A DNA stretch of 64,000 nucleotides from Gracilimonas halophila (GCF_042684365.1 NZ_JBHULI010000005.1:62001-126000), one strand, 5' to 3'. Shown: positions 17,203 to 25,686, counted from the first letter of the stretch. Notes: generated by a model not told the origin, from the letters alone. Numbers and translations are program-made.

Positions 17203-18327
17203 TTAACCATTCTTCAACATCGGACTGATAATCTCTCCCTGATGCGTAACCGTTGTTTTTAGCAGTATTTCATCTTCAAAGTTGAAATTGGGTTTACCGT
17301 CTTCCAACAGAAGATTCAGCAATGCATACATATTTTTGGAATAGAGTTTACTGGCGTGCAATGAAAGCTGGCTCGGCAAGTTGTTGGGGCCTACAATTTT
17401 GACACCATATTTCTCAACTGTTTTTCCGTGCTCTGTCAGTTCACAATTCCCGCCATTTTCAGAAGCAATATCTACGATCACTGAACCGGGAGACATATCC
17501 TTTACCATTTCTTCCTTAATTAAAATCGGCGCCGGCCGTCCGGGAATTAGTGCCGTTGTAACTACAATGTCAGATTTTTTGCAGTGTTCATGAATGGCTT
17601 GTCGCTGGAGATCTTGTTTTTTTTGATCAAGTTCTTTGGCATAACCACCTTCTGTTTGCGTTTCTTCCTCCCCGAGTTCCACTTCAACAAATTTTGCTCC
17701 CAAACTTTCCACCTGTTCTTTTACTTCCGGGCGGATATCAAAAGCTTCAACTACAGAACCCAATCTCTTTAAAGTAGCTATGGCCTGAAGCCCTGCAACA
17801 CCGGCTCCCAGCACCAGCGACTTTGAAGGAGGGATGGTTCCGGCAGCGGTCATCATCATAGGTAAATACTTATCGAGTTCATTTGCGGCGATCAATGCTG
17901 CTTTATAGCCTGCTATCGAACTCATGGAGGAAAGAACATCCATATTCTGGGCACGGGATATTCGCGGAATGAAGTCCATACCCAAAGCGGAGACTTCTAA
18001 ATCTCTTAGTTGCTTCACCAATTCAGGATGTTGAAGAGCCCAAAGCAAACAGATCAGGATGGCACCCTTTTTAAGCTTTTTAAATTCTTCTTCATCGGGA
18101 GTCTGAATGGTTACTAATATGTCCGAACCTGTCAATATTTTATTTCTGTCAGAGACAATAGAGGCACCCGATTCCTCATACTCATGATCCGGAAAGTTTG
18201 ATTCTAACCCGGCTCCGGATTCTGTCCAAACTTCTATGCCTTGTTTCACAAGCTGTGCAGATACTTCCGGAGTAAGGGCCACCCGGCGTTCATGTTCAGC
18301 AGTTTCTTTTAAAACACCTACTATCAA
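17203..18327 (-). CDS. pntAA: NAD(P) transhydrogenase subunit alpha, NAD-binding part
   Basis: A soluble domain I subunit of 374 residues, homologous to alanine dehydrogenase. It shows 'GVLKETAEHERRVALTPE' at the start and the NAD-binding Rossmann segment 'LVLGAGVAGLQAIATLKRLGSVVEAFD'. 'QTEGGYAKE' is the mobile-loop region typical of PntAA, followed by 'VVTTALIPGRPAPILI'. The frame extends to 18372, but a perfect GGAGGA site lies 6 nt before a TTG at 18327, giving the family-typical 'LIVGVLKE' start. First gene of the pnt operon. It is split from the membrane part, unlike the fused E. coli PntA. Confidence 0.94.
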   Translation of the reverse strand: MIVGVLKETAEHERRVALTPEVSAQLVKQGIEVWTESGAGLESNFPDHEYEESGASIVSDRNKILTGSDILVTIQTPDEEEFKKLKKGAILICLLWALQHPELVKQLRDLEVSALGMDFIPRISRAQNMDVLSSMSSIAGYKAALIAANELDKYLPMMMTAAGTIPPSKSLVLGAGVAGLQAIATLKRLGSVVEAFDIRPEVKEQVESLGAKFVEVELGEEETQTEGGYAKELDQKKQDLQRQAIHEHCKKSDIVVTTALIPGRPAPILIKEEMVKDMSPGSVIVDIASENGGNCELTEHGKTVEKYGVKIVGPNNLPSQLSLHASKLYSKNMYALLNLLLEDGKPNFNFEDEILLKTTVTHQGEIISPMLKNG

Positions 18328-18333
18328 TTTGGA

Positions 18334-18339
18334 TCCTCC
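18334..18339 (-). promoter_or_regulatory. Shine-Dalgarno site that fixes the TTG start of pntAA
   Basis: GGAGGA on the minus strand stands 6 nt before TTG at 18327. The upstream in-frame ATG (18372) would give 15 residues not found in this family. A perfect SD before a rare TTG is the deciding evidence. Confidence 0.75.
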
Positions 18340-18741
18340 GTTAAGTTTCTTCCAATAACATAATGAAATCAATGAATTTCACAAATAAAAACTTCGCAAA
18401 TTATCGTTGATAATTATGAATATATGATGAACTTGAAATAAGCTAATTCTATGGATTATAGGAATAAAAGGAGCCCGATTTTATCTGATAGAATTTTATA
18501 CCGTAAACTGAATAAATAAATGGAAGGATGATCTTGTAAAAATTATAAGTAAAAACATCTGGTTATAGTTTTTCCTCCCTCATACAAGCTTAAAAGGCAA
18601 TTCTAATTGTTTTCTAATACTAAGAGAGTTTAATTAAGATAGCAGAGCCGGCTTATAATACCAGATGAGAGAGCGGGTTGTCTTAAGTAAAAAAGTATAG
18701 AATAAGTATGGGTTTGATAATCATAAATAAACTCAAGAATT
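18340..18741. other. AT-rich intergenic region, no recognised feature
   Basis: About 400 bp between the divergent pntAA and the small lipoprotein gene. I found no ORF with plausible composition, no RNA gene and no strong palindrome. It should contain both promoters. Confidence 0.4.
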
Positions 18742-19254
18742 ATGGATACTCGGAGTACATTAATAGCAGAAACTATATGTTCAATAATTTTTCTTAGTTC
18801 TTGTAAGAAAGATTCGAAAACTGAAACCGGAGATGAATTTCCGGATGAAATGCACGCAGTCTGGCAAGAAGAGGTCTGGGATGACGGAGATGAATTAGGT
18901 CTTTATTTCACCAGTAAAATGATGGCGATCTGGGATTATGCCGGCGACGAATATGATCAAGGCGAAGACTGTTACTACAATTGGGAAGCTGGAGAGCTTA
19001 TTTCTTATGAAGGCAATAACTATCGAATTAGATTGATAGATTTCTTTTTTGATGATCTCGAGGAATTGACAGTCAACATCCGGGTTGATGGTGACAGGAT
19101 GATAATTATTGACCCTGAAGAGGAAGACAGTGAACAGGAATATTCCAGAGACAGCAGGTCAATTGAAGATCTCACTCCTGAATGCAGTGATGATCAGTTC
19201 AAGATGAATTCTGAAGAGCTAAAAAGGAAGTTTCAGGCATTCCTGACAAACTGA
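18742..19254 (+). CDS. Small acidic lipoprotein, unknown family
   Basis: A 170-residue protein. The N-terminus (ETICSIIFLSSC) ends in a lipobox-like LSSC followed by 'KKDSK', so it is probably a lipoprotein, though the n-region (MDTRSTLIAE) is weakly basic. The mature part is very acidic and aromatic ('DEMHAVWQEEVWDDGDELGLYFTSKMMAIWDYAGDEYDQGEDCYYNW'), continues with beta-strand-like segments, and ends in a short helix. The layout is like small lipocalin-type periplasmic proteins, but no family was recognised. A hairpin with a U-run follows directly. It is a single-gene unit. Confidence 0.65.
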   Translation: MDTRSTLIAETICSIIFLSSCKKDSKTETGDEFPDEMHAVWQEEVWDDGDELGLYFTSKMMAIWDYAGDEYDQGEDCYYNWEAGELISYEGNNYRIRLIDFFFDDLEELTVNIRVDGDRMIIIDPEEEDSEQEYSRDSRSIEDLTPECSDDQFKMNSEELKRKFQAFLTN

Positions 19255-19275
19255 TCATTATAAAAATAAGTGTAG

Positions 19276-19303
19276 AAAGGCTGGTTTCCCGGGCCTTTTT
19301 TAT
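19276..19303 (+). terminator. Probable terminator after the small lipoprotein gene
   Basis: AAAGGC (19276-19281) pairs with GCCTTT (19293-19298), and a T-run continues. It lies 21 bp after the stop. The stem is short with a GC-rich interior, so confidence is moderate. Confidence 0.6.
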
Positions 19304-19373
19304 TAACTCTACACAGAGAGGTAAGATTTTAATTATAAGCCTGCTCTATTAATTTCATAGAAAATAAGTGGAA

Positions 19374-19381
19374 TAATTTTG
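19374..19381 (+). promoter_or_regulatory. Possible Bacteroidota-type -7 element of trxB
   Basis: TAATTTTG fits the TAnnTTTG consensus known for Bacteroidetes primary-sigma promoters and lies 45 bp before the trxB start. No convincing upstream TTTG partner is present, so this is tentative. Confidence 0.3.
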
Positions 19382-19426
19382 TTGCAGAAAGCCTTATAAT
19401 TAATCCGAATTTAAAAAGAGCATATT

Positions 19427-20404
19427 ATGGAAGACATCGCAGGAAAAACATTTGACGTTGTAATTGTAGGTAGCGGCCCGGCCGGATTAACAGCTGCACT
19501 GTATGCGGCCCGTGCCGACCTCAAACCATTAGTATTTGAAGGCCCCGAACCGGGAGGCCAATTGATGACGACCACGGATGTAGAAAATTTTCCGGGATAT
19601 CCTGATGGAGTAATGGGTCCAAAGATGATGCAGGATTTCCGCGAACAAGCAACTCGCTTCGGTGCCGATTGTCGCTACGGATACGTTACAGATATTGATT
19701 TCAGCGAACGACCCTATAAGATCACTGTAGATGAAAAAACGGAGCTTTATGCTCACGCAATCATTGCTTCTACAGGTGCTTCAGCAAAATGGCTTCACCT
19801 TGAAAGCGAACAAAAATTACGTGGTAAAGGCGTTTCTGCTTGTGCCACTTGTGACGGTGCATTTTTCAGGAACCAGCATGTAGTAGTGGTGGGCGGTGGA
19901 GATACGGCCATGGAAGAGGCAACCTTCCTAACAAAGTTTGCCAGCAAAGTAACGGTCATTCATCGCCGTGATGAACTCCGTGCCTCCAAAGCCATGCAAA
20001 CCCGCGCATTCAACAATGAAAAAATTGAATTCATGTGGGACAGCGAACTTGTTGAGGTCCTCGGAGAAAAAGTAGTGGAAGGTGTTAAGGTCAAAAACAG
20101 AAATACCGGCGATGTTACTACATTGGATGATGTTACCGGCGTTTTTGTAGCAATCGGCCACAAGCCGAATACCGATCTGTTCAAAGGCGTGGTTGAGATG
20201 GACGATGTGGGATATATCCAAACCAAAGGCCAATCTACAGAAACCGATCTCCCCGGATTATTTGCCTGCGGTGATGCAATGGATGCCGTATATCGACAAG
20301 CTGTAACTGCAGCAGGAACCGGATGCAAGGCGGCCCTCGATGCCGAGCGTTATTTAGGTGAGCTTGAAAGCGAGAAAGCTATTGCACAGGAGCACTGGAA
20401 ATAA
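19427..20404 (+). CDS. trxB: Thioredoxin reductase
   Basis: A 325-residue flavoprotein that reduces thioredoxin with NADPH. The FAD Rossmann motif is 'VVIVGSGPAGLTAALYAARA' (residues 11-30). The redox disulfide is 'CATC' (Cys139 and Cys142). The NADPH-binding motif is 'VVVVGGGDTAMEEATFL', and the C-terminal FAD contact is 'GLFACGDAMDAVYRQAVTAAGTGCKAA'. The length matches low-molecular-weight TrxB. It is monocistronic, with a long palindrome behind it, and functionally close to the NADPH-generating transhydrogenase upstream. Confidence 0.96.
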   Translation: MEDIAGKTFDVVIVGSGPAGLTAALYAARADLKPLVFEGPEPGGQLMTTTDVENFPGYPDGVMGPKMMQDFREQATRFGADCRYGYVTDIDFSERPYKITVDEKTELYAHAIIASTGASAKWLHLESEQKLRGKGVSACATCDGAFFRNQHVVVVGGGDTAMEEATFLTKFASKVTVIHRRDELRASKAMQTRAFNNEKIEFMWDSELVEVLGEKVVEGVKVKNRNTGDVTTLDDVTGVFVAIGHKPNTDLFKGVVEMDDVGYIQTKGQSTETDLPGLFACGDAMDAVYRQAVTAAGTGCKAALDAERYLGELESEKAIAQEHWK

Positions 20405-20410
20405 GTTATT

Positions 20411-20463
20411 ATGAGATTGAGCGATTAAGTATTAAGAATACTTAATCGCTCAATAACTCAATC
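20411..20463. terminator. 18-bp perfect palindrome between convergent trxB and DUF4342 gene
   Basis: ATTGAGCGATTAAGTATT (20416-20433) pairs perfectly with the reverse-complementary arm 20437-20454 around an AAG loop, with a further GAG/CTC pairing outside. Its central position between converging genes suggests a bidirectional terminator. The arms are AT-rich and lack a proper U-run, so a dispersed repeat is equally possible. Confidence 0.6.
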
Positions 20464-20470
20464 TCTAAAA

Positions 20471-20917
20471 TCACTTCTTTTTCTTCTTACCTATCGTCTT
20501 TTCTTCCTTCTCTTCTTCTTTGGAGTCAGAACTTTCTTTTTTTGCTTTGGTTTCAGACTTCTCTTCTTCCTTTTCGCCCTCATCCTCATCTTTTATATCA
20601 ATGAATTCGGCATCTACGGTATATTCGTCATCGTCGGTAACTTCCCGTTCCACGATGATCTGGTAGTCGTTGATGAACATTGCAAACATACCGATGGCAG
20701 ATATTACTGGAGCCATTGCGCCCACTAAAGCAGCACCCGTAACCCCAAAAGCTAACTGGGTCTGAAATTTAATTTCCCCTTCTTTATTCTTAATGATCAG
20801 CCTTCGGGCACTTCCTTCTTTGATCAAATTTCGGATCTGCTTGATCACTTCGTTAACACCGCCCTGAATCTCCTGATAGATGGTTTTAGCCTTGTCTTTA
20901 GCTTCTTCTTTTTTCAT
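20471..20917 (-). CDS. DUF4342 domain protein
   Basis: A 148-residue protein. Residues 1-80 match the DUF4342 pattern: a helical 'AKTIYQEIQGGVNEVIKQIRNLIKEGSARRLIIKNKEGE' followed by a hydrophobic stretch 'LAFGVTGAALVGAMAPVISAIGMFAMF' that may be a membrane-associated hairpin. The C-terminal third is an extreme Lys/Glu tract (about 50 residues). This family is annotated only as a domain of unknown function. It is divergent from yifB. Confidence 0.75.
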   Translation of the reverse strand: MKKEEAKDKAKTIYQEIQGGVNEVIKQIRNLIKEGSARRLIIKNKEGEIKFQTQLAFGVTGAALVGAMAPVISAIGMFAMFINDYQIIVEREVTDDDEYTVDAEFIDIKDEDEGEKEEEKSETKAKKESSDSKEEEKEEKTIGKKKKK

Positions 20918-21009
20918 GATATGTAAGATTTATGAAATTTTTTTGTAAGGAATTGCTTTCCCACCGCTCTAACTACGTAAAGATAACAGAAAAGATTCAG
21001 GTACAAATT

Positions 21010-22551
21010 ATGCTTTCAAGAGTATATTGTGCATCCACTGTCGGGGTAGATGCAAAGATCATAGACGTAGAAACTCATCACACCAATGGAATGGTAGCTT
21101 TCTTTTTAGTGGGACTTCCGGACCGGGCTGTAAAAGAATCAAGGGACCGCGTTGAAGCGGCTATTCGTAATACAGGCTCCTACTATCCATTGGGCAGAAT
21201 AACGGCAAACCTGGCTCCGGCTGATCTTCCAAAAGAAGGGAATGGGTTTGATCTTCCGATCGCCATCGGTATTCTCAATATGTCGGGACAACTTCACACC
21301 GATAAACTGGATGAAACTGTAATGCTGGGTGAACTGGCTTTGGATGGAAAAATACGTTCGGTGAAAGGAGTATTACCGGTTGCAGTTGAAGCTGCCAAAA
21401 AAGGATTTAAAAATTTGATCGTCCCAAAAGAGAACGGGGGAGAAGCTGCGGTAGTGGAAGAACTCGAAGTTTTTCCATTTGAGCATCTGAACCAGGTCAA
21501 AGACTGGCTGGAGAATCGAGGCAGCATGGATCCTTTACGCAGTAACGTAGAGCAGTATTTCAACCAAAATGGGAAACATAATCCGCTTGATTTCAGTGAT
21601 GTGCGCGGACAGGAAAATGTGAAGCGGGCATTAGAAATAGCAGCTTCGGGCGGGCATAATGTTATCATGGTAGGCCCGCCCGGCTCCGGTAAAACTATGA
21701 TGGCCCGGCGAATTCCAACCATTCTGCCACCGCTAACCTTGGATGAAGCGCTGGAAACTACAAAGATTCATTCCGTCTCTGGGATATTGGAATCCGGTAA
21801 AGCACTGATCACCAAAAGGCAGTTTCGCTCTCCGCATCACACGGTCTCGGATGTTGCATTGGTTGGAGGCGGGAGTATTCCTATGCCCGGTGAAATATCT
21901 ATGGCGCATAATGGAGTGCTTTTTTTGGACGAACTTCCTGAATTCAAACGAAGTGCATTGGAAGTGATGCGCCAACCATTGGAAGATGGATCCGTTTCCA
22001 TTTCACGTGCCAGAATGAGCGTAACTTATCCAAGCAGAGTGATGCTGGTTGCATCGATGAACCCTTCTCCTTCTGGAGATTGGTATGACCCTCATGAAAT
22101 GAATGGTACTTCTTCTATACAGATGCAGCGATATCTCAGTAAAATAAGCGGTCCGTTGCTGGATCGTATCGATCTGCATATTGAAGTACATAAAGTGAGT
22201 TATGAGGAGCTTTCAGGAAAAGCGAAAGGAGAATCTTCTGAGGATATCAGAAAGCGGGTAGTAAAAGCAAGGGAGATTCAATCTAAACGGTTCATGGGAA
22301 TGAAAGGAGTATATAGTAACGCACAGATGAGTACTCGAATGGTACGCAAGGTCTGCAAACTGGATGATGCAGGTTCCGAGATCCTCAAAAAAGCCATCAC
22401 CTCTCTGGGTCTTTCTGCCCGAGCTTATGATCGTATACTAAAAGTCTCCCGCACTGTAGCCGACCTGGATCACTCTGAGGATATCAAGTCCAATCATGTT
22501 GCCGAAGCAATTCAGTATCGGAGTCTGGATCGGGAAGGATGGTTGGGATAG
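21010..22551 (+). CDS. comM: YifB/ComM-family Mg-chelatase-like AAA ATPase
   Basis: About 513 residues. The N-terminal ChlI-type Lon-protease-like domain opens 'MLSRVYCASTVGVDAKIIDVE', with 'FFLVGLPDRAVKESRDRV'. The AAA core has Walker A 'GPPGSGKTMMARRIP' near residue 222, Walker B 'VLFLDELPEF' and the C-terminal 'SARAYDRILKVSRTVADLD' Mg-chelatase segment. Family members such as ComM act as branch-migration helicases in natural transformation. The frame opens at 20932, but the ATG at 21010 begins the conserved N-terminus. The stop is immediately followed by the left inverted repeat of the four-helix-bundle cassette. Confidence 0.9.
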   Translation: MLSRVYCASTVGVDAKIIDVETHHTNGMVAFFLVGLPDRAVKESRDRVEAAIRNTGSYYPLGRITANLAPADLPKEGNGFDLPIAIGILNMSGQLHTDKLDETVMLGELALDGKIRSVKGVLPVAVEAAKKGFKNLIVPKENGGEAAVVEELEVFPFEHLNQVKDWLENRGSMDPLRSNVEQYFNQNGKHNPLDFSDVRGQENVKRALEIAASGGHNVIMVGPPGSGKTMMARRIPTILPPLTLDEALETTKIHSVSGILESGKALITKRQFRSPHHTVSDVALVGGGSIPMPGEISMAHNGVLFLDELPEFKRSALEVMRQPLEDGSVSISRARMSVTYPSRVMLVASMNPSPSGDWYDPHEMNGTSSIQMQRYLSKISGPLLDRIDLHIEVHKVSYEELSGKAKGESSEDIRKRVVKAREIQSKRFMGMKGVYSNAQMSTRMVRKVCKLDDAGSEILKKAITSLGLSARAYDRILKVSRTVADLDHSEDIKSNHVAEAIQYRSLDREGWLG

Positions 22552-22590
22552 GAATATCGAATATCGAACAAGGAATATTGAATATCGAAG
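22552..22590. repeat. Left inverted repeat of the four-helix-bundle cassette
   Basis: GAATATCGAATATCGAACAA followed by the GGAATATTGAATATCGAAG word. It is built from iterations of GAATATYGAA. Its 3' end (GAAGGAGAA) also provides the ribosome-binding site for the enclosed gene. Confidence 0.65.
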
Positions 22591-22597
22591 GAGAACC

Positions 22598-22966
22598 ATG
22601 AATAACAGAAAGTATGATTTAGAAGAAAGATTGATGCAGTATGCACTGAATATTCTAGAAATAGTAGAAAGACTACCTAATACTTATGCAGGTAAATATT
22701 TTGGAAATCAGCTAGTGAGGTGTGGAACCTCTCCTGCTTTTCACTATTCGGAGGCCAAAAGTGCAGAGTCCAGAAAAGATTTCGTTCACAAACTGAAAGT
22801 AGGTTTAAAAGAACTTCGTGAGTCTTCGACTAATATGAAGATCATTAGAAGAAAGCCTTTACTAAAAGATCTAATTTTGGACAATACTTTAAATGAATGT
22901 GAAGAGTTAATCTCGATCTTTGTTAAAAGTATACAAACCACCAAAAGAAATATGCACTTAAAATGA
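22598..22966 (+). CDS. Four-helix-bundle protein (23S rRNA intervening-sequence family)
   Basis: A 122-residue helical protein. The ATG at 22598 has a GAAGGAGAA site 8 nt upstream; the frame's earlier start lies inside comM. Features include 'RLMQYALNILEIVERLPNTYAGKYFGNQLVRCGTSPAFHYSEAKSAESRKDFVHKLKVGLKELRESSTNMKII' and a fourth helix 'NECEELISIFVKSIQTTKR'. These match the S23/IVP four-helix-bundle family (relatives include Avd of diversity-generating retroelements). Such proteins are basic and bind nucleic acid; no enzyme activity is known to me. The gene sits alone between inverted repeats. Confidence 0.85.
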   Translation: MNNRKYDLEERLMQYALNILEIVERLPNTYAGKYFGNQLVRCGTSPAFHYSEAKSAESRKDFVHKLKVGLKELRESSTNMKIIRRKPLLKDLILDNTLNECEELISIFVKSIQTTKRNMHLK

Positions 22967-22969
22967 ACA

Positions 22970-23008
22970 CTTCAATATTCCTTGCTCAATATTGAATATT
23001 CGATATTC
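22970..23008. repeat. Right inverted repeat of the four-helix-bundle cassette
   Basis: CTTCAATATTCCTTGCTCAA followed by TATTGAATATTCGATATTC, starting 4 bp after the stop codon. Its reverse complement shares the 5' GAATATCGAATAT and an internal CAAGGAATATTGA with the left arm. Confidence 0.65.
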
Positions 23009-23090
23009 ATTTTAGCATGTTTATGCGGTGTGATTAAAGAATGATTTTAATAAGATTAAAGTTAGATATAAGTCAAAAAAGGAGGCGGTT

Positions 23091-23180
23091 ATGAAAAAAA
23101 GATCCGCATATTGGAGAGGGGGACTGGTATTCAGCCTTCCGGTGTTGATCATTTTGATCTATTTGTTACTGGTGTTATAA
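23091..23180 (+). CDS. 29-residue single-pass membrane peptide
   Basis: A short ORF with an exceptionally good start: AAAGGAGG 5 nt before the ATG, one of the best ribosome-binding sites in the window. The peptide has a basic N-terminus (MKKRSAYWRGG) followed by one hydrophobic helix (LVFSLPVLIILIYLLLVL). It stands between the four-helix-bundle cassette and priA, 70 bp before priA. No family was recognised. It could be a small membrane protein or a leader ORF for priA. The coding call rests on the ribosome-binding site and composition only. Confidence 0.5.
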   Translation: MKKRSAYWRGGLVFSLPVLIILIYLLLVL

Positions 23181-23250
23181 ATTGGTTGACTCGTGCTTTG
23201 AAATTGGATAAGCTTTCCGTTCCAAATTAATCCAAGACAGCACAATTATT

Positions 23251-25686
23251 TTGTCCACTTTTGTTGATGTAGCTTTACCGGCAGCCGTCCGAAAGCAGTT
23301 CACATATCATGTACCTAAAGATCTTGAAAACTCTATTCAAACAGGACAAAGAGTATGGATCCCATTTCGGAATTATAATGCTATTGGGGTGATCGTCCGG
23401 GTCCATAAAAAAACACCTGCTTTTAAAACCAGGCCTGTCCGTAAGATTCTCGATGAAAAACCGATCTTATCTAAAGAGCTTTTAGAGCTTACCGAGTGGA
23501 TCTCAAAATTTTATTATTCCAGCTGGGGTGAAACTATTCAGGCTGCTTTGCCAGCGGGATTAAACTTTGTATCCAGAAAATACTTAACGGTTTCGGAGAA
23601 TATCGATGTATCAAAACTGGGTGAAGAACAATTTGAAATAGTAAAAGATCTTCAGGAAAATAAAACCACGCTGGATGAAGCAAAAAAAAGATGGAAGGGA
23701 ACAGGGCTTAATAAAGTATTTTCTAAACTGCTGAAGGATAAAAAAATCGAAGTCTGGGAAGAGCCGGACCTGAAAGTAACGGTGGCTACGGAAAGAGAAT
23801 GGATTTGGGCAGACGGAAAAGACCGGGACTCAGCCAAAATATTTTTAGACAGTGAGGAAGTAAATGAAAAGTTGAAATGGACTTCAGCTTTGGCGGATAT
23901 CAGAGAAGAACTTCCCCTCCGGCAATCAGAAATATCGGACGATTCTATATTCAATTCCTACACGTTAAAAAAATTACAGGATGAAGGATGGATCACATTC
24001 AGAGAAGTGGAAAAGAAAACCGAGATCGACCATCTGGAATTTGATCCGAAATCCATTAAAACACTGAATGAAGACCAACAGAAGGCTTTTGAGGAGATCA
24101 GGGAATCTCTGACTAAAGAAGAGTTTACCAATTATCTGCTCTTTGGAATTACGGGAAGTGGTAAGACCGAAGTTTATATTCACGCTTTAAAACAAGTAGT
24201 TGAAAGCGGAAAAGGTGGAATTGTGCTGGTACCAGAGATCGCACTTACACCTCAAACAGTGTCAAGGTTTTATAGAATTTTTGGTGATAAAATTGCTGTT
24301 TTACATAGTCGTATGAACAATCGTGAGCGGCTTCGGGCATGGAAAGACCTTAATTCGGGAAAGAAGAGTATTGCCATCGGCCCGCGTTCAGCGGTATTCG
24401 CACCCGTACAAAATTTAGGGTTGATCATTTTGGATGAAGAGCATGACAGTTCATATAAACAGATAGATCCTGCTCCGCGATATCACGCACGAGAAACAGC
24501 CATAGTCCGGGCTAGCATGAATAATGCGGTGGTGATCACGGGGTCTGCGACACCAAGCATGCAGGCCTTGAATATGGCAGCTAAAGAAAAATGCGAGTTG
24601 CTGGAACTCACAAAGAGACATGCTGAAGCCGTTTTGCCGGAAGTTAAGATTCTGGATCTGAAGCAATATAAGGGGGCCATGCGTGGAGAATTGGCAGTAC
24701 CACTTTTTATGGCGATGGAAGAAGCCCTGGAGAAGAACGAGCAGATCATCTTACTGTATAACCGCAGGGGGTACGCAAGCTATATCCAATGTGAAGATTG
24801 TGGACATATTCCCGAAAGCCCCGAGAGTTCTGTAAGCCTTACTTATCACAAGCGTAAAAATCTATTGATGGATCATTACACAGGCTATTCACGCAGAAAA
24901 GATATGAATTGTGAAAAATGCGGTTCAGCAAATCTGAAAATACAGGGTTCCGGAACGCAAAATATAGAAGAGCAGCTGGAAGATCTTTTCCCTGATGCAA
25001 ACATCATTCGGTTTGATCGGGACTCTACCTCCCGCAAAGGTGCACACGAAAGAATCCTCAAAACATTTGGAGAAGGGAAAGCCGATATCATGATCGGAAC
25101 TCAGTTGGTAGCGAAAGGTCTTGATTTCCCAAATGTAACCGTTGTTGGAGTAGTAAATGCTGATACTGAATTAGCCTTTCCATCCTTTCAGGCAACAGAG
25201 AGAATGTACCAACTGCTAAGTCAGGTTTCGGGGCGTTCAGGGAGGGGAGATAAGCCCGGGACGGTTTTTTTGCAAACCCGTCAGCCTGATAATCCTGCAC
25301 TAAAGTTTGCAAGAGATCATGACCACCGTGGCTTCGCTCGTCAGGAAATGGAATTTCGAAAGCCTTTATATTACCCCCCGTATTCAAGGCTTATAAGGTT
25401 TGAGTTGAAGTCTGCCAAAGATCATGAAGTAAACATGGCAGCTCATATCTTGAAGAAATCCATTGAGTCTGTGGTCTCGGGTGTACCGGTTTTGGGTCCT
25501 TCTCCAGCCGCCATTCACTGGATGAATAAAAAATTTATCTGGGAGGTTATGATGAAAATTGATACCGAAAAAGGGGTAAATTATATTGAGCTTATGCTAG
25601 ACAAGATCATGGCTGTTTATGAAGCGGATATCAAAGGAAAGTTTTCCTCTGTTCGGGTGAATGTGAATGTTGATGCTATTCAATAA
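23251..25686 (+). CDS. priA: Primosomal protein N' (PriA helicase) with one zinc site replaced
   Basis: An 811-residue superfamily 2 helicase for replication restart. The N-terminal DNA-binding domain starts 'FVDVALPAAVRKQFTYHVP', probably from the TTG at 23251. Helicase motifs are 'GITGSGKTEVY' (near residue 299), 'LDEEHDSSYKQ', 'TGSATPS', 'GTQLVAKGLDFPNVTVVGV' and 'SQVSGRSGR'. The zinc-binding insert has its eight ligand positions at 514, 517, 523, 526, 541, 544, 554 and 557, the same spacing as the eight cysteines of E. coli PriA (436, 439, 445, 448, 463, 466, 476, 479, recalled). Here they read C, C, S, S, D, T, C, C, so one complete zinc site is missing while the other is intact. Confidence 0.93.
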   Translation: MSTFVDVALPAAVRKQFTYHVPKDLENSIQTGQRVWIPFRNYNAIGVIVRVHKKTPAFKTRPVRKILDEKPILSKELLELTEWISKFYYSSWGETIQAALPAGLNFVSRKYLTVSENIDVSKLGEEQFEIVKDLQENKTTLDEAKKRWKGTGLNKVFSKLLKDKKIEVWEEPDLKVTVATEREWIWADGKDRDSAKIFLDSEEVNEKLKWTSALADIREELPLRQSEISDDSIFNSYTLKKLQDEGWITFREVEKKTEIDHLEFDPKSIKTLNEDQQKAFEEIRESLTKEEFTNYLLFGITGSGKTEVYIHALKQVVESGKGGIVLVPEIALTPQTVSRFYRIFGDKIAVLHSRMNNRERLRAWKDLNSGKKSIAIGPRSAVFAPVQNLGLIILDEEHDSSYKQIDPAPRYHARETAIVRASMNNAVVITGSATPSMQALNMAAKEKCELLELTKRHAEAVLPEVKILDLKQYKGAMRGELAVPLFMAMEEALEKNEQIILLYNRRGYASYIQCEDCGHIPESPESSVSLTYHKRKNLLMDHYTGYSRRKDMNCEKCGSANLKIQGSGTQNIEEQLEDLFPDANIIRFDRDSTSRKGAHERILKTFGEGKADIMIGTQLVAKGLDFPNVTVVGVVNADTELAFPSFQATERMYQLLSQVSGRSGRGDKPGTVFLQTRQPDNPALKFARDHDHRGFARQEMEFRKPLYYPPYSRLIRFELKSAKDHEVNMAAHILKKSIESVVSGVPVLGPSPAAIHWMNKKFIWEVMMKIDTEKGVNYIELMLDKIMAVYEADIKGKFSSVRVNVNVDAIQ

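Larger units (their letters stand above)
22552..23008 (+). mobile_element. 457-bp cassette: four-helix-bundle gene between 39-bp inverted repeats
   Basis: The unit begins one base after the comM stop and consists of a left arm (22552-22590), one gene and a right arm (22970-23008). The arms are both 39 bp. In the same orientation both begin GAATATCGAATAT and contain the word CAAGGAATATTGA, with small indels between. Nothing else is inside. Genes of this family also occur as intervening sequences in 23S rRNA genes and as dispersed single-gene insertions in Bacteroidota genomes, so a non-autonomous or self-mobilising element is inferred. No target duplication could be defined, because the left flank is the comM stop codon. 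Confidence 0.55.

Noticed and set aside
20932..21009. A 26-residue N-terminal extension of YifB/ComM
   Set aside because: The family starts at 'MLSRVYC'. The extension overlaps the promoter zone of the divergent DUF4342 gene.
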